Positions 21,913 to 32,620 of a stretch of 39,499 nucleotides of DNA are shown here, one piece after another (within the stretch, counting starts at the first letter, position 1; each line of letters begins with the position of its first letter). The position numbers were made by a program, and so were the translations under genes. The DNA lies in the NCBI GenBank assembly GCA_026393245.1, contig JAPLAO010000216.1, positions 1 through 39,499 of the forward strand. The letters are read 5' to 3'. Source of the DNA: Mycobacterium sp. Lineage in GTDB: Bacteria > Actinomycetota > Actinomycetes > Mycobacteriales > Mycobacteriaceae. Below the pieces are notes generated by a model. The model worked only from the letters and a program-made list of their open reading frames with translations. It did no database searches and had not been told where the DNA came from.

Positions 21913-23371
21913 CATGCCGGCCGAGTTGTCGCCGCTGGCGCCGGGCGCGCGGGTCCTGGTGGCCGGTGCGCGGGTCACTGGTCGCGCGGTCGTGCGCGCG
22001 TTGTCGTCCCGGAACGTCGAGGTGACGGTGTGCGACGACGATCTGGCCGCGACGCGGGCACTGGCCGGTGATGCGGGACTCTCCCCGGCGGAGGTGATCG
22101 CGCAGGTCGGGAGTTTCGACCTGGTGATCGCCAGCCCGGGCTTTTCGCCGACGACACCGGTCATGGCCGCGGCGGCGGGGGCGGGTATTCCGATCTGGGG
22201 CGATGTCGAACTCGCCTGGCGCCTCGACGCGGCCGGGCTTTACGGACCGCCGCGGCGGTGGCTGGTGGTGACCGGGACCAACGGCAAGACCACCACGACC
22301 TCGATGCTGTACGACATGCTCATCGCCGACGGTCGGTCCGCCGTGCTGTGCGGCAATATCGGCGATCCGGTTCTCGACGTGCTGGACCAGCCCTCGGATC
22401 TGTTGGCCGTGGAGGTGTCGAGCTTCCAGTTGTTCTGGGCACCGTCGCTGCGACCGGAGGCAGGTGTGGTGCTCAACGTGGCCGAGGATCACCTGGACTG
22501 GCACGGCGGTTTCGCGGCCTACGCAGCGGCCAAGGCCCGCGCGCTCGACGGTCGGGTGGCGGTGGTGGGTCTCGACGATGCGGCGGCGTCGGCGTTGCTG
22601 CCCGGCGCCGCGGCTGCGGTGAAGGCCGGCTTTCGGCTCGGCGTCCCGGCTGCCGGTGAACTCGGGGTCCGTGACGGTCTGCTCGTCGATCGCGCATTCG
22701 CCGACGAATTGGCCCTGGTATCGGTCGAGGAGATCCCGGTGGCCGGTCCGGTCGGAATCCTCGACGCCCTCGGGGCGGCCGCCCTGGCCCGCGCGGTGGA
22801 TGTCCCCGCCGCGGCGATCGCCGCCGCGCTCGCCGGATTTCAGGTCGGCCGGCACCGGGCCGAACAGGTGGGTGTCATCGACGGCGTGCGCTATGTCGAC
22901 GACTCCAAGGCCACCAATCCGCACGCCGCACAGGCCTCGATTCTGGCCTTCCCCCGGGTGGTCTGGGTGGCCGGCGGCCTGCTCAAGGGTGCATCCGTCG
23001 AGGACACCGTGGCCCGGGTGGCAGATCGGCTGGCCGGTGCGGTGCTGATCGGGCGTGACCGCGCGGTGTTCGCCGAGGCGTTATCGCGACACGCGCCCGA
23101 TGTCCCGGTCATCCAGGTTGTGACGCGGGAGGATGCTGTGATGCATGAGACCAACGAGTCAGGTGTTACTGGTGGGACTCGCGTGATCGAAGCGTCCGGC
23201 TCCGACCTGGGCCTGCGGGTGATGACCGCGGCCGTCGCCGCTGCCGCCGTCCTTGCACGCACCGGCGACACGGTGTTGTTGGCTCCGGCAGGGGCATCGT
23301 TCGACCAGTTCAGCGGCTACGGCGACCGCGGTGATGCGTTCGCGGCCGCTGTTCGCGCAGCGGCACGATAG
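21905..23371 (+). CDS. murD: UDP-N-acetylmuramoylalanine--D-glutamate ligase
   Basis: Adds D-glutamate to UDP-MurNAc-L-Ala. The 488 residues have an N-terminal Rossmann part ([13 protein letters not shown]), the P-loop GTNGKTTTT (124-132), EVSSFQLFW, the [19 protein letters not shown] region with the conserved carbamylated Lys, and C-terminal [14 protein letters not shown] and [18 protein letters not shown] 21905 lies within the last 8 bp of mraY; the stop is 2 bp from the ftsW GTG. Start could also be ATG 21914 (MPAEL), which would shorten it by three residues. Confidence 0.96.
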   Translation: MTDMPAELSPLAPGARVLVAGARVTGRAVVRALSSRNVEVTVCDDDLAATRALAGDAGLSPAEVIAQVGSFDLVIASPGFSPTTPVMAAAAGAGIPIWGDVELAWRLDAAGLYGPPRRWLVVTGTNGKTTTTSMLYDMLIADGRSAVLCGNIGDPVLDVLDQPSDLLAVEVSSFQLFWAPSLRPEAGVVLNVAEDHLDWHGGFAAYAAAKARALDGRVAVVGLDDAAASALLPGAAAAVKAGFRLGVPAAGELGVRDGLLVDRAFADELALVSVEEIPVAGPVGILDALGAAALARAVDVPAAAIAAALAGFQVGRHRAEQVGVIDGVRYVDDSKATNPHAAQASILAFPRVVWVAGGLLKGASVEDTVARVADRLAGAVLIGRDRAVFAEALSRHAPDVPVIQVVTREDAVMHETNESGVTGGTRVIEASGSDLGLRVMTAAVAAAAVLARTGDTVLLAPAGASFDQFSGYGDRGDAFAAAVRAAAR

Positions 23372-23373
23372 GC

Positions 23374-25065
23374 GTGGCCACGCTGTTGTCCCGGCTACGG
23401 CGCCGGGGCGCCGATTCGAGCGATACCGCTGATACCGGGACACCTGACGCAGGAGACGGTGTGGCCGTCAAAAGCGTGACCGAAGCGGCGCCGGCGCGAG
23501 CCAAGCCGAAGTTCGCTCCGTTTAGCCAGGTCGGTTCCTGGCTGGCCCGGCCGATGACCTCGTTCCACCTGATGGTCTCGGTCGCGGGATTGCTGACCAC
23601 CCTGGGGCTGATCATGGTGCTCTCGGCCTCCGGTGTGCATTCCTATGACGAGGACGGCTCGCCGTGGTCGATCTTTTTCCGTCAGTTGCTGTGGGCGGCG
23701 GTGGGCGTGTTTGCGTGCTGGTTCGCGCTGCGTCTCCCGGTTCGTTTCATGCGCCGCACGGCATTTCTGGCGTTCTCGGTCACCATCGTGCTGCTGGTCC
23801 TGGTGCTCATTCCCGGGATCGGTCACGTGGCCAATGGAACCCGCGGGTGGTTCGTGGTCGCCGGGCTGTCGATGCAGCCCTCCGAACTCACCAAGATTGC
23901 GTTCGTCGTCTGGGGGTCGCACCTTTTGGCCGCGCGCCGGATGGAGCGTGCCTCGCTACGCGAGATGCTCGTGCCGTTGTTTCCGGCGGCGGTGATCGCG
24001 CTGGCACTCATCGTCGTCCAGCCCGACCTCGGTCAGACCGTGTCGCTGGGCATCATCCTGCTTGCCCTGCTCTGGTTCGCCGGCCTGCCACTGAAGGTTT
24101 TCGTCAGCTCATTGCTCGCGGCGATGGCGGCGGCCGCCATACTGGCGGTCTCCGAGGGATACCGTTCCGACCGGGTGCGGTCCTGGCTGGATCCCAGCGC
24201 CGACCTCCAGGGCGCCGGTTATCAGGCCCGGCAGGCGAAATTCGCGCTGGCCAATGGTGGCGTCTTCGGCGATGGTCTGGGTCAGGGCACCGCGAAGTGG
24301 AACTACCTGCCCAATGCCCACAATGACTTCATCTTCGCGATCGTCGGCGAGGAACTCGGCTTCATCGGTGCCGCCGGCCTGCTGGCGTTGTTCGGGCTTT
24401 TCGCCTACACCGGCATGCGGATCGCGAAGCGATCGGTCGACCCGTTCCTGCGTCTGCTCACGGCTACCGCGACCGCATGGGTGATCGGTCAGGTGTTCAT
24501 CAACGTGGGCTATGTGATCGGACTGCTACCGGTCACCGGAATTCAGCTGCCGTTGATTTCGGCAGGCGGAACATCAACGGCCACAACTCTTTTCATGGTC
24601 GGATTGATGGCCAACGCGGCTCGGCACGAGCCTGCCGCGGTTGCAGCGCTGCGGGCCGGCCGGGACGACAAGATGAACCGCCTGCTTCGGCTGCCACTGC
24701 CCGAACCGTATCTTCCCACCCGGACCGAAGCGCTGCGTGACCGGTTGCGCGCACCGGAGCGGGCCGCCGGTAAGAAATCGGCCCGGGCGGGCGCAGCGGC
24801 GAAGAAGCCGGCGAAACCACCGAAGCGGGCGTCACGCAACTCCGAGCCGCCCCGTCCGGAGAAGCGCCGCGCGCGGGTCACCCCGACAGCCAACGTGAAG
24901 TCCAAGGGCGCCGGGGGGCATCATGGAGGCGCCGCCTCGGGCGCCGGGGGGCAACATGGAGGCGCCTCGGGGTCGCGCCGCGCCGCGGCCGCGAACCGAA
25001 AGGCGCAGCACGGGAGCGGCCAGCCGCGACGGTCCCGCACATTGGAAGGTCAGCGTTACGGGTGA
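23374..25065 (+). CDS. ftsW: Septal SEDS peptidoglycan glycosyltransferase FtsW with long basic tail
   Basis: SEDS polymerase that, with PbpB, builds septal glycan from lipid II. The 563 residues have a 65-residue cytoplasmic N-terminus, about ten spans between 70 and 425, and SEDS motifs [24 protein letters not shown], and [18 protein letters not shown]; the end of the membrane part has [14 protein letters not shown]. The C-terminal 130 residues are strongly basic ([21 protein letters not shown]) and contain a 33-bp DNA repeat coding for [11 protein letters not shown] then [11 protein letters not shown]. tuberculosis FtsW (524) has a shorter tail, whose basic residues contact the acidic FtsZ tail. 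GTG 23374 follows murD by 2 bp; it overlaps murG by 4 bp. Confidence 0.95.
   Translation: MATLLSRLRRRGADSSDTADTGTPDAGDGVAVKSVTEAAPARAKPKFAPFSQVGSWLARPMTSFHLMVSVAGLLTTLGLIMVLSASGVHSYDEDGSPWSIFFRQLLWAAVGVFACWFALRLPVRFMRRTAFLAFSVTIVLLVLVLIPGIGHVANGTRGWFVVAGLSMQPSELTKIAFVVWGSHLLAARRMERASLREMLVPLFPAAVIALALIVVQPDLGQTVSLGIILLALLWFAGLPLKVFVSSLLAAMAAAAILAVSEGYRSDRVRSWLDPSADLQGAGYQARQAKFALANGGVFGDGLGQGTAKWNYLPNAHNDFIFAIVGEELGFIGAAGLLALFGLFAYTGMRIAKRSVDPFLRLLTATATAWVIGQVFINVGYVIGLLPVTGIQLPLISAGGTSTATTLFMVGLMANAARHEPAAVAALRAGRDDKMNRLLRLPLPEPYLPTRTEALRDRLRAPERAAGKKSARAGAAAKKPAKPPKRASRNSEPPRPEKRRARVTPTANVKSKGAGGHHGGAASGAGGQHGGASGSRRAAAANRKAQHGSGQPRRSRTLEGQRYG
24907..24972 (+). repeat. 33-bp direct repeat in the ftsW tail
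   Basis: Two units start at 24907 and 24940, both opening GGCGCCGGGGGGCA. They differ by a few bases and code for a Gly/His/Ala linker (about residues 512-533). The first unit carries GAGGC-GCC-GCCTC (24926-24938), an inverted repeat with a 3-nt loop; the second has the palindrome GAGGCGCCTC. Confidence 0.85.
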
Positions 25066-26291
25066 GTGTCTCTGGGGTCGAAGGCGGATCGGGCCGCAGC
25101 GACTCAGCTAGCGGGGGCGGTACCGGGCACGGTGGACTCCCTGAAGGGCGCCCTGGAGGACCCCCGGATGAAACCCTCTCGGTCGTCGTCGCCGGTGGTG
25201 GAACCGCCGGGCATGTCGAACCCGCCATGGCCGTCGCCGACGCGCTGACGGCATTGGATCCCACCGTGCGCATCACCGCACTGGGCACCTCCCGCGGCTT
25301 GGAGAACAGATTGGTTCCCGAGCGTGGTTACCCGTTGCGACTCGTCACCCCGGTGCCGTTACCCCGCACGCTCAATGGCGATCTCCTCCGCCTGCCGTGG
25401 CGGATTCGTCTGTCGATCCAGCAGACTCGGGCCGTGCTGGACGACGTTGCCGCCGATGTGGTGGTCGGCTTCGGCGGATACGTGGCGGTGCCGGCCTATC
25501 TGGCGGCGAGGCGCGGCGGTTGGCGTTCGCGGCCGGTGCCGATCGTGATCCACGAGGCCAATGCTCGCGCGGGTGTGGCCAATCGGGTCGGTGCGCGGAT
25601 CGCCCGCCGGGTGCTGGCGGCGGTGCCGGGTTCGGGGCTGCGTGGCGCCGAGGTGGTGGGCATGCCATTGCGCGCGTCCATCACCGGCCTGGACCGGATG
25701 GCCCTGCGCGCGCAGGCGCGGGCGCATTTCGGTTTCGCCGACGACGCCCGGGTGCTGCTGGTGTTCGGCGGCTCCCAGGGTGCGGTGTCGATCAACCGGG
25801 CGGTGTCGGCCGCCGCCGCTGATCTGGCCGCGGCCGGCGTCTCGGTGCTGCACGCCCACGGTCCGAAGAACACCCTGGACTTGCCCACGCCGGGTGCGGG
25901 TGACCCGCCCTATGTCGCGGTGGGATACCTCGACCGGATGGATCTCGCCTATGCCGCAGCTGATTTGGCCATCTGTCGGTCCGGCGCGATGACGGTCGCC
26001 GAGGTGTCCGCGGTGGGCCTTCCCGCGGTCTACGTCCCGCTGCCGATCGGCAACGGCGAGCAACGTCTCAACGCCCTTCCGGTGGTCGAGGCCGGCGGCG
26101 GTGTCCTGATCAACGATGCAGACCTGACACCGGGCTACATCGGCACCGAGGTGGTGCGGATTCTCGGCGACGCCGAATGCCTCGCCGGAATGACGTTGTC
26201 GGCCGCCGGCGTGGGCCACCGGGATGCCGCGCGCCGGGTCGCCGAGATCGTCCTGGATGTGGCTCGGACTCAGCGGACGGCGCGCCGATGA
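25062..26291 (+). CDS. murG: UDP-GlcNAc:lipid I N-acetylglucosamine transferase
   Basis: Adds GlcNAc to lipid I on the inner membrane face, giving lipid II. The 409 residues have GT-B family motifs: [10 protein letters not shown] at 45-54, [44 protein letters not shown] and the donor-site region [25 protein letters not shown] (cited in part: [11 protein letters not shown]) with [10 protein letters not shown] Gly/Ser-rich N-terminal extension of about 38 residues precedes the first strand; M. tuberculosis MurG has one of similar length. GTG 25062 overlaps ftsW (GTGA); the stop overlaps the murC ATG (ATGA). Confidence 0.96.
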   Translation: MSVSGVEGGSGRSDSASGGGTGHGGLPEGRPGGPPDETLSVVVAGGGTAGHVEPAMAVADALTALDPTVRITALGTSRGLENRLVPERGYPLRLVTPVPLPRTLNGDLLRLPWRIRLSIQQTRAVLDDVAADVVVGFGGYVAVPAYLAARRGGWRSRPVPIVIHEANARAGVANRVGARIARRVLAAVPGSGLRGAEVVGMPLRASITGLDRMALRAQARAHFGFADDARVLLVFGGSQGAVSINRAVSAAAADLAAAGVSVLHAHGPKNTLDLPTPGAGDPPYVAVGYLDRMDLAYAAADLAICRSGAMTVAEVSAVGLPAVYVPLPIGNGEQRLNALPVVEAGGGVLINDADLTPGYIGTEVVRILGDAECLAGMTLSAAGVGHRDAARRVAEIVLDVARTQRTARR

Positions 26292-27772
26292 TTCCCGGCG
26301 CGTCGACGAACCCCGCTCAGGCGCTGCCGCCGGAACTGCAGCGAGTGCACATGGTGGGCATCGGCGGGGCGGGGATGTCCGGAATCGCCCGCATCCTGCT
26401 CGACCGCGGTGGGATGGTCTCGGGTTCGGACGCCAAGGAATCGCGCGGTGTGGCGGCACTGCGGGCCAGGGGTGCGGTGATCAGCATCGGCCATGATGCG
26501 GCCAACCTCGACCTGCTGCCGGGCGGAGCGAGCGCGGTCATCACTACCCACGCCGCGATCCCCAAGACCAATCCCGAACTGGTGGAGGCCCGCCGCCGTG
26601 CGGTTCCGGTGATCCTGCGCCCGGTTGTGCTGGCCACGCTGATGACCGGCTACCGCACGGTCCTGGTGACCGGAAGCCACGGCAAGACCACCACCACGTC
26701 GATGCTCATCGTTGCCCTGCAACGCAGCGGCTTCGATCCCTCGTTCGCCGTCGGCGGCGACCTGGGCGAGGCCGGAACCAACGCCCACCACGGCAGTGGC
26801 GAGGTGTTCGTTGCCGAGGCCGACGAGAGCGACGGTTCGCTACTGGAATACACCCCGGACGTCGCCGTGGTGACCAATATCGAGGCCGATCACCTCGACT
26901 TCTTCGGCAGTCCGCAGGCCTACACCGCGGTGTTCGACGCCTTCGTCGGTCGGCTGCGGCCAGGGGGAGCGTTGGTGGTGTGCGCCGATGATCCGGGTGC
27001 GGCCGCACTTGCCGAACGCGTTGCGGCGCTGGGGATCCGGGTTCTGCGCTACGGCAGCGATCCATCCGATGGACTGGCCGGCGCCCTGGTGGGTTGGGAA
27101 CAGCACGGCACCGGCGCGGTGGCGGACATCCTGCTGGCCGGTGAGACCCAACCGCGGACCATGCGGCTTGCGGTGCCCGGCCGGCACATGGCTTTGAACG
27201 CGCTGGCGGCCGTCCTGGCAGCCGCGGAGGCCGGCGCACCCCTAGTCGATGTGCTCGACGGACTGGCCGGGTTCGAGGGTGTGCGCCGCCGGTTCGAACT
27301 GGTGGGTACCGCCGACGGGGTACGGGTCTTCGATGACTACGCGCATCATCCGACCGAGGTTCGGGCTGCACTGACGGCGATGCGCGCGATCGTCGGGCAG
27401 GATTCCGCCGGTCGGCCGGCAACAACCGGAGCCCGGAGCATCGTGGTCTTCCAGCCCCACTTGTATTCGCGGACAAAGACTTTTGCCCGGGAGTTCGGTG
27501 CGGCCCTCGACGCCGCGGATGAGGTGTTCGTGCTCGATGTCTATGGTGCCCGCGAGCAACCGCTTGCCGGGATCAGTGGTGTCACCGTCGCCGAGCACGT
27601 CGGCGTCCTGGTGCACTATCTGCCGGATTTGTCGACCGTCGCCGAACGGGTGGTGGCGGCGGTCAGGCCCGGCGATGTGGTGGTCACGATGGGTGCCGGC
27701 GACGTGACACTGCTCGGCCCGGAGATAATCTCGGCATTGCGTGCCAAGGCCGAGGCGCGGAGGCTCCCGTGA
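26288..27772 (+). CDS. murC: UDP-N-acetylmuramate--L-alanine ligase
   Basis: Adds L-alanine to UDP-MurNAc, the first peptide step. From ATG 26288 it has 494 residues, the same as the M. tuberculosis enzyme. Motifs: [14 protein letters not shown] (21-34), P-loop [11 protein letters not shown] (129-139), [23 protein letters not shown], and C-terminal [15 protein letters not shown] and [11 protein letters not shown]. The open frame extends upstream to 26177, but the ATGA overlap with murG and the homologue length fix the start. The stop overlaps ftsQ (GTGA). Confidence 0.97.
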   Translation: MIPGASTNPAQALPPELQRVHMVGIGGAGMSGIARILLDRGGMVSGSDAKESRGVAALRARGAVISIGHDAANLDLLPGGASAVITTHAAIPKTNPELVEARRRAVPVILRPVVLATLMTGYRTVLVTGSHGKTTTTSMLIVALQRSGFDPSFAVGGDLGEAGTNAHHGSGEVFVAEADESDGSLLEYTPDVAVVTNIEADHLDFFGSPQAYTAVFDAFVGRLRPGGALVVCADDPGAAALAERVAALGIRVLRYGSDPSDGLAGALVGWEQHGTGAVADILLAGETQPRTMRLAVPGRHMALNALAAVLAAAEAGAPLVDVLDGLAGFEGVRRRFELVGTADGVRVFDDYAHHPTEVRAALTAMRAIVGQDSAGRPATTGARSIVVFQPHLYSRTKTFAREFGAALDAADEVFVLDVYGAREQPLAGISGVTVAEHVGVLVHYLPDLSTVAERVVAAVRPGDVVVTMGAGDVTLLGPEIISALRAKAEARRLP

Positions 27773-28815
27773 GCGAACCACCGCTGGATCGCGAAAGTGC
27801 CAGTGTTGCTGGACAAGCCGGTGCCGCTGGACAAGACGAAGTTTCCGGGCTGCCGCTCGGGGAGTCGCCATTCGATGAGCCGGCGCTCGGGGAAGCCACC
27901 GCTAACGAAGCGCCCGACGAAGCGCCCGACGAAGCCGAGGACACGCCGGGAGATGACGGCGAGGCCGGCGGCGAGATCGGTGACAGGTTTGAACACAAAA
28001 CCGAGAGCCCCCGTCGGCGGGAGCGCCGGGAGCGCGCCGAGCGCCGCGCGGCCCAGCAGCGCGCCACCGCGATCGAGGAAGCGCGCCGCGAGGCCAAGCG
28101 CCGGGCCCGCGGTCAACTCGTCGAGGAACCGAAGCGGCTCTCGACACGCAACGTCAAGGGTCTGCGGCTGATCATCTGGTCGGTAGTACTCGGCGTTGTC
28201 AGCGTCGTGCTGGCCCTGGTGCTGTACTTCACGCCGGCGATGTCCGCACGCTCTGTGGTGGTGACCGGGGTCGGCGCGGTAACGCAGGAGGAAGTGCTCG
28301 GCGTCGCAGCCGTGCGACTGGGCACACCACTGCTGCAGATCGACACCGGCGAGGTGGCCGATCGGGTGGCCGGCATCCGCCGGGTGGCCAGTGCCCGGGT
28401 GCAACGTGAATATCCCTCGACGCTGCGGATCGCGATCGTCGAGCGAATTCCAGTCGTGGTCAAGGACTTTCCGGACGGTCCGCACCTCTATGACCGCGAC
28501 GGCGTGGACTTCGCGACCGCGCCGCCACCGCCGGGGTTGCCCTATATCGACGCGGACAGTCCGGGTCCATCCGATCAGTCGACCAAGGCCGCACTCGACG
28601 TGCTGACGGCACTGCGACCCGAGGTGGTGGCGCAGGTGGGTCGGGTCGCTGCACCCTCGGTGTCGTCGATCACCCTGACCCTGACCGACGGCCGGACCGT
28701 GGTGTGGGGGACCACCGACCGCACCGGCGAGAAGGCGGAGAAACTGGCCGCCCTGCTGACCCAGCCCGGCCGGGTATACGACGTGTCGAGTCCCGATCTG
28801 CCGACGGTGAAATAA
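27769..28815 (+). CDS. ftsQ: Cell-division protein FtsQ (POTRA domain)
   Basis: Bitopic divisome protein linking early and late division proteins. The 348 residues have a long cytoplasmic N-terminus (1-130), first acidic with short duplications ([21 protein letters not shown]) and then strongly basic ([17 protein letters not shown]). One span lies at about 132-152. The POTRA domain starts near 157 ([19 protein letters not shown]) and is followed by the FtsQ beta domain ([20 protein letters not shown]). M. tuberculosis FtsQ has 314 residues, so the difference is mainly in the N-terminal tail. GTG 27769 overlaps murC by 4 bp; a 178-bp gap to ftsZ follows. Confidence 0.95.
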   Translation: MSEPPLDRESASVAGQAGAAGQDEVSGLPLGESPFDEPALGEATANEAPDEAPDEAEDTPGDDGEAGGEIGDRFEHKTESPRRRERRERAERRAAQQRATAIEEARREAKRRARGQLVEEPKRLSTRNVKGLRLIIWSVVLGVVSVVLALVLYFTPAMSARSVVVTGVGAVTQEEVLGVAAVRLGTPLLQIDTGEVADRVAGIRRVASARVQREYPSTLRIAIVERIPVVVKDFPDGPHLYDRDGVDFATAPPPPGLPYIDADSPGPSDQSTKAALDVLTALRPEVVAQVGRVAAPSVSSITLTLTDGRTVVWGTTDRTGEKAEKLAALLTQPGRVYDVSSPDLPTVK

Positions 28816-28903
28816 CTCGGGCGCCGAAACTTTGCGAACGACACGCGGGCGCGCCTCCCCAATCCCACGCCCGCCGGTTCTACCGTTCTGGGTACACGAC
28901 AAC

Positions 28904-28909
28904 TTGACA
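28904..28909 (+). promoter_or_regulatory. ftsZ: TTGACA -35-like hexamer in the ftsQ-ftsZ gap
   Basis: The 178-bp gap (28816-28993) is the largest inside the dcw cluster and holds a perfect TTGACA. No TANNNT sits at 16-18 bp, so it may pair with a degenerate -10 or belong to another sigma factor. Upstream TACCGT at 28881 is another -10 candidate. GGTTGA is repeated at about 28926 and 28932. ftsZ is known to have its own promoters in mycobacteria. GGAGGAAG before the ATG is a good ribosome site. Confidence 0.4.
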
Positions 28910-28993
28910 TAACTCTAAGCCTCTGGTTGAGGTTGAGGGTTTGCCACCAGGGTCGTCCCAGCCCGAGTCCGACCACGGAGGAAGACCACGCCG

Positions 28994-30172
28994 ATGACCC
29001 CACCTCATAACTACCTCGCCGTTATCAAGGTCGTTGGCATCGGCGGTGGCGGCGTCAACGCCGTCAACCGGATGATCGAACAGGGACTCAAGGGAGTCGA
29101 GTTCATCGCCATCAATACCGATGCCCAGGCGCTGTTGATGAGCGATGCCGACGTCAAACTCGATGTCGGTCGGGACTCCACCCGTGGCCTCGGGGCCGGC
29201 GCGGACCCCGACGTCGGCCGTAAGGCCGCCGAGGACGCCAAGGACGAGATCGAGGAACTTCTGCGCGGGGCGGACATGGTCTTCGTGACCGCCGGCGAGG
29301 GTGGCGGCACCGGCACCGGTGGCGCGCCAGTCGTGGCCAATGTCGCCCGGAAGATGGGTGCCCTGACCGTCGGTGTGGTGACACGTCCGTTCTCCTTCGA
29401 GGGCAAGCGCCGATCCAATCAGGCCGAGACCGGAATCGCCGCACTCCGCGAGAGTTGCGACACCCTCATCGTGATCCCCAACGACCGTCTTCTGCAGATG
29501 GGCGACGCCGGCGTCTCGCTGATGGATGCCTTCCGCAGTGCCGACGAGGTCCTGCTCAACGGTGTCCAGGGCATCACCGACCTGATCACCACCCCGGGCC
29601 TGATCAATGTTGACTTCGCCGACGTCAAGGGCATCATGAGCGGGGCGGGCACCGCGCTGATGGGTATTGGTGCCGCCAGGGGAGATGGTCGCGCGCTCAA
29701 GGCTGCTGAGATCGCCATCAACTCCCCACTGCTCGAGGCGTCGATGGAAGGCGCTCAGGGCGTGCTGATGTCGATTGCCGGTGGCAGCGACCTCGGACTG
29801 TTCGAGATCAACGAGGCCGCCTCGTTGGTACAGGACGCCGCCCATCCGGAGGCCAACATCATCTTCGGCACGGTGATCGACGACTCCCTCGGCGACGAGG
29901 TGCGCGTCACGGTGATCGCCGCCGGTTTCGATGCCAACGGCGCCAACCGCAAGCCGATCATCATCGGCAACGGCACCACCACGGCCGCCGACTCGGCGAC
30001 CGTGATCACGACGCACACCATCGCGCCGGCGACGGTGGGCCAGCTGAGTGCGCCGTTGTTTGACTCTCTTGCGACGCGGGAGCCGGTGGGCGTGCCGGTC
30101 TACACCAACGGCTCATCGGCATACGGCGACGATGACGACGACGTCGACGTGCCACCCTTCATGCGGCACTGA
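28994..30172 (+). CDS. ftsZ: Tubulin-like division GTPase FtsZ
   Basis: Polymerises into the Z-ring at mid-cell. The 392 residues contain the tubulin signature GGGTGTG at 103-109 in [13 protein letters not shown]-terminal [23 protein letters not shown], and the T7-loop synergy region [15 protein letters not shown] that completes the GTPase site of the next subunit. The C-terminus ends [14 protein letters not shown], the conserved tail that binds SepF and FtsW; five Asp in a row precede it. ATG 28994 follows GGAGGAAG by 9 nt. It is slightly longer than the M. tuberculosis protein (379). Confidence 0.98.
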   Translation: MTPPHNYLAVIKVVGIGGGGVNAVNRMIEQGLKGVEFIAINTDAQALLMSDADVKLDVGRDSTRGLGAGADPDVGRKAAEDAKDEIEELLRGADMVFVTAGEGGGTGTGGAPVVANVARKMGALTVGVVTRPFSFEGKRRSNQAETGIAALRESCDTLIVIPNDRLLQMGDAGVSLMDAFRSADEVLLNGVQGITDLITTPGLINVDFADVKGIMSGAGTALMGIGAARGDGRALKAAEIAINSPLLEASMEGAQGVLMSIAGGSDLGLFEINEAASLVQDAAHPEANIIFGTVIDDSLGDEVRVTVIAAGFDANGANRKPIIIGNGTTTAADSATVITTHTIAPATVGQLSAPLFDSLATREPVGVPVYTNGSSAYGDDDDDVDVPPFMRH

Positions 30173-30197
30173 TCATCCACCGCGCAAAACCGGTGCT

Positions 30198-30905
30198 GTG
30201 ACCGTTCGTATCCGTCGCGTCACCACCACTCGTGCGGGCGGGGCATCGCTGCCGCCGTTCGACACCTTTAATCTCGGCGACCACGTCGGTGACGATCCGG
30301 CGGCAGTGGTGGCCAATCGCAACCGGCTGGCCGCCGCGATCGGACTGCCGAGCGAGAGGGTGGTGTGGATGAATCAGGTGCACGGTGATCATGTCGAGTT
30401 CGTCAACGGCGCCCGCGTGGCCGCCTTCGACGCCACCGACGCTCTGGTCACCACTACGCCGCGACTGGCACTTGCCGTGGTGACCGCGGATTGCGTGCCC
30501 GTGCTGATGTCCGATGCCGACGCCGGCGTGCTCGGCGCCGCGCACGCCGGACGAGTGGGGGCGGCCAATGGTGTCGTGCTGCGGACACTGGAGGCGATGC
30601 TCGCCGCGGGCGCGCGGGCAGCGGATATCTCGGTACTGCTGGGCCCCGCGGTCAGCGGACCCAATTACGAAGTGCCGCAAGAGATGGCGGCCGACGTCGA
30701 GGCCAGGCTGCCGGGCAGCCGCACTAGCACACCGGCCGGCGCGCCCGCACTGGACCTGCGGGCCGGCATAGCGCGGCAACTGATCGACGCCGGCGTGACC
30801 GCGATCGACATCGACCCGCGCTGCACCGTCGCCGACCGGGCACTGTTCTCGCACCGCCGGGACGCTCCCACCGGACGGCTGGCGTCCCTGGTTTGGATGA
30901 CATGA
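30198..30905 (+). CDS. pgeF: Peptidoglycan editing factor PgeF / YfiH (multicopper-polyphenol-oxidase fold, purine nucleoside phosphorylase family)
   Basis: YfiH-family proteins act on purine nucleosides or edit misincorporated muropeptide residues; which applies here is unknown. From GTG 30198 there are 235 residues: TVRIRRVTTTRAGG, NLGDHVGDDP, the metal-site motifs MNQVHGDHV and VTADCVPVLMSD with AAHAGRVGAANGVV (His, Cys, His ligands), and FSHRRDAPTGRLASLVW at the end. The M. tuberculosis homologue (250) starts upstream, but here the sequence before 30198 lacks a match and ftsZ ends at 30172. The last codons (WMT, stop) lie in a repeat that fills the junction with the next gene. Confidence 0.9.
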   Translation: MTVRIRRVTTTRAGGASLPPFDTFNLGDHVGDDPAAVVANRNRLAAAIGLPSERVVWMNQVHGDHVEFVNGARVAAFDATDALVTTTPRLALAVVTADCVPVLMSDADAGVLGAAHAGRVGAANGVVLRTLEAMLAAGARAADISVLLGPAVSGPNYEVPQEMAADVEARLPGSRTSTPAGAPALDLRAGIARQLIDAGVTAIDIDPRCTVADRALFSHRRDAPTGRLASLVWMT

Positions 30906-30956
30906 CCGGGCGGATGGACCGGGCGGGATGACATGACCGGGCGGGATGACATGACC
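30895..30956 (+). repeat. Short tandem repeats spanning the pgeF stop and the next gene's starts
   Basis: GGATGACATGACC occurs at 30895, 30926 and 30944, with a shortened unit (GGATGGACC) at 30912. The last two are 18 bp apart. The first copy holds the pgeF stop as an ATGA. The repeats create a 9-codon reading frame (30902-30931) that ends one base before ATG 30933, and two in-frame starts for the next gene (30933 and 30951). Confidence 0.85.
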
Positions 30957-31718
30957 GATGCAGTGAACAGCACCGACGGCCGGGTCGCGGAATTGACCAC
31001 CTCGCTGGCGGCCGCGCGAGCCCGGCTTGCTCGCGCCGCCGACGCCGCCGGTCGCGCGGTCGAGGACATTGCGCTACTGCCGGTCACCAAGTTCTTCCCG
31101 GCCAGTGATGTGGCGATCCTCTGGCGGCTGGGCTGCCGCGCATTCGGGGAGTCCCGCGAGCAGGAGGCCTCGGCGAAGATCGCGGAGTTCGACACCCTCG
31201 TCGGCGACCAGTCGGAAGCGAGACCCGCACGCTGGCACATGATCGGCCTGATTCAGAGCAATAAAGCGAAATACATTGCACGCTGGGCGGATTCGGTGCA
31301 CTCGGTCTATACCGAAAAGGTGGTGTCGGCACTGGGGCGCGCGACGGAAGTGGCGATGGCAGAAGGGCGGCAGAGTCGGATGCGGGTATTCGTCCAAATC
31401 AGTCTCGACGGCGATCCCGGCCGCGGCGGAGTGGATATCGGTGACCCGGCTGCCGTGGACCGACTCTGCGCGCAGGTCGCCGAATCCGAAGCCCTCGACC
31501 TGGTCGGGTTGATGACGATTCCGCCACTGGGCGCCGACCCCGACCCGGCATTCACCGCATTGGCGGCCGAACACCGCCGCGTGCTGCGCAGCCATCCCGG
31601 CGCGACCGGACTGTCTGCCGGGATGTCCGACGACCTTGAAGCCGCTGTGCGACACGGTTCCACGTGTGTGCGTGTCGGTACAGCGTTAATGGGCCGACGT
31701 CCTTTAACGTCTCCCTAA
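30933..31718 (+). CDS. YggS/PLPBP-family pyridoxal-phosphate-binding protein (Rv2148c-like)
   Basis: PLP homeostasis protein with an alanine-racemase-like TIM barrel; it binds PLP but is not known to catalyse a reaction. Of 261 residues, [14 protein letters not shown] carries the PLP lysine, followed by [56 protein letters not shown] and C-terminal [32 protein letters not shown] end (part quoted: [13 protein letters not shown]). The family's usual HxIGxxQxNK is present as [13 protein letters not shown] 30933 or 30951 could be used, both preceded by CGGGCGGGATGAC. Member of the dcw cluster between pgeF and sepF. Confidence 0.92.
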   Translation: MTGRDDMTDAVNSTDGRVAELTTSLAAARARLARAADAAGRAVEDIALLPVTKFFPASDVAILWRLGCRAFGESREQEASAKIAEFDTLVGDQSEARPARWHMIGLIQSNKAKYIARWADSVHSVYTEKVVSALGRATEVAMAEGRQSRMRVFVQISLDGDPGRGGVDIGDPAAVDRLCAQVAESEALDLVGLMTIPPLGADPDPAFTALAAEHRRVLRSHPGATGLSAGMSDDLEAAVRHGSTCVRVGTALMGRRPLTSP

Positions 31719-31730
31719 GTAGTCACTCCA

Positions 31731-31757
31731 GTCACACGTTTCACACTTGTTTCACAC
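31731..31757 (+). promoter_or_regulatory. TCACAC direct repeats upstream of sepF
   Basis: TCACAC occurs at 31732, 31741 and 31752; the last two extend to GTTTCACAC. They lie in the 77-bp gap between the PLP gene and sepF. Spacing of 9 and 11 bp is near a helical turn, so a bound regulator is possible; no proof. Confidence 0.3.
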
Positions 31758-31795
31758 CACAGACACCGAAGTTCAGCTCCGGAAGGGTCACACGG

Positions 31796-32497
31796 ATGAG
31801 CACTCTGCATAAGGTCAAGGCCTACTTCGGCATGGCGCCGATGGACGACTATGACGACGAGTACTTCGAGGATGACCGGGAGACCGGTCGGGGCCCCCGG
31901 CCCGCGCGGCGCGATGAGCGACTCGCCGCCGACGGCTACGGGGGTGGTTACGAGGGTGGCTACGAGGCCGGCCACGAGAGCGGCCGTTACGACGAGCGCG
32001 ACCCCCGCGACTTCGGTTCATACAGCGACGACCGCGCCCCCGATTACCCGCCCACGGGTGGTTTCCGGGTCGGCTACGGCGACGAGCCGCGCAGCCGGCC
32101 GCGCGATGTCGAGGGGATGCCGCGGTCGGCCCGCTTGGGCGCGCTACGCGGTTCGACCCGCGGCTCGCTGGCGGTGGACCCGCGCCGGATGGCCATGTTG
32201 TTCGAAGAGGGCAGCCCGCTGTCGAGGATCACCACGCTGCGGCCCAAGGACTACAACGAGGCCCGCACCATCGGTGAACGTTTCCGCGACGGTCAACCGG
32301 TGATCATGGACCTGGTCTCGATGGACAATGCCGACGCAAAGCGTCTGGTGGACTTCGCCGCGGGCCTGGCTTTCGCATTGCGCGGGTCCTTCGACAAGGT
32401 CGCCACCAAGGTGTTCCTGCTGGCGCCGCCGGACGTCGACGTCAGTGCCGATGAGCGTCGCCGGATCGCCGAGGCCGGTTTCTACAGCTATCAGTGA
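31796..32497 (+). CDS. sepF: Cell-division protein SepF, FtsZ membrane anchor
   Basis: Binds the FtsZ C-terminal tail and tethers the Z-ring to the membrane; the main FtsZ anchor in mycobacteria. From ATG 31796 there are 233 residues: an N-terminal helix [15 protein letters not shown], an acidic then Gly/Tyr/Arg-rich linker with [14 protein letters not shown] repeats (about 40-125), and the SepF core (about 130-233) with [37 protein letters not shown] and [15 protein letters not shown]. The open frame to 31664 is shadow of the upstream gene. GGAAGGG lies 10 nt before the ATG. Confidence 0.96.
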   Translation: MSTLHKVKAYFGMAPMDDYDDEYFEDDRETGRGPRPARRDERLAADGYGGGYEGGYEAGHESGRYDERDPRDFGSYSDDRAPDYPPTGGFRVGYGDEPRSRPRDVEGMPRSARLGALRGSTRGSLAVDPRRMAMLFEEGSPLSRITTLRPKDYNEARTIGERFRDGQPVIMDLVSMDNADAKRLVDFAAGLAFALRGSFDKVATKVFLLAPPDVDVSADERRRIAEAGFYSYQ

Positions 32498-32620
32498 CGG
32501 CTGCCGCTGGCTCGGGCGGTGCTCGCCGGGGTATCGGTAGGCTTGTCGAAAGCCGCTGCTGGTCTGGGATGACCATGCTCGGTAATCGTCCCATCCGCTG
32601 TAAGTAAGGACCGTCCCTCG

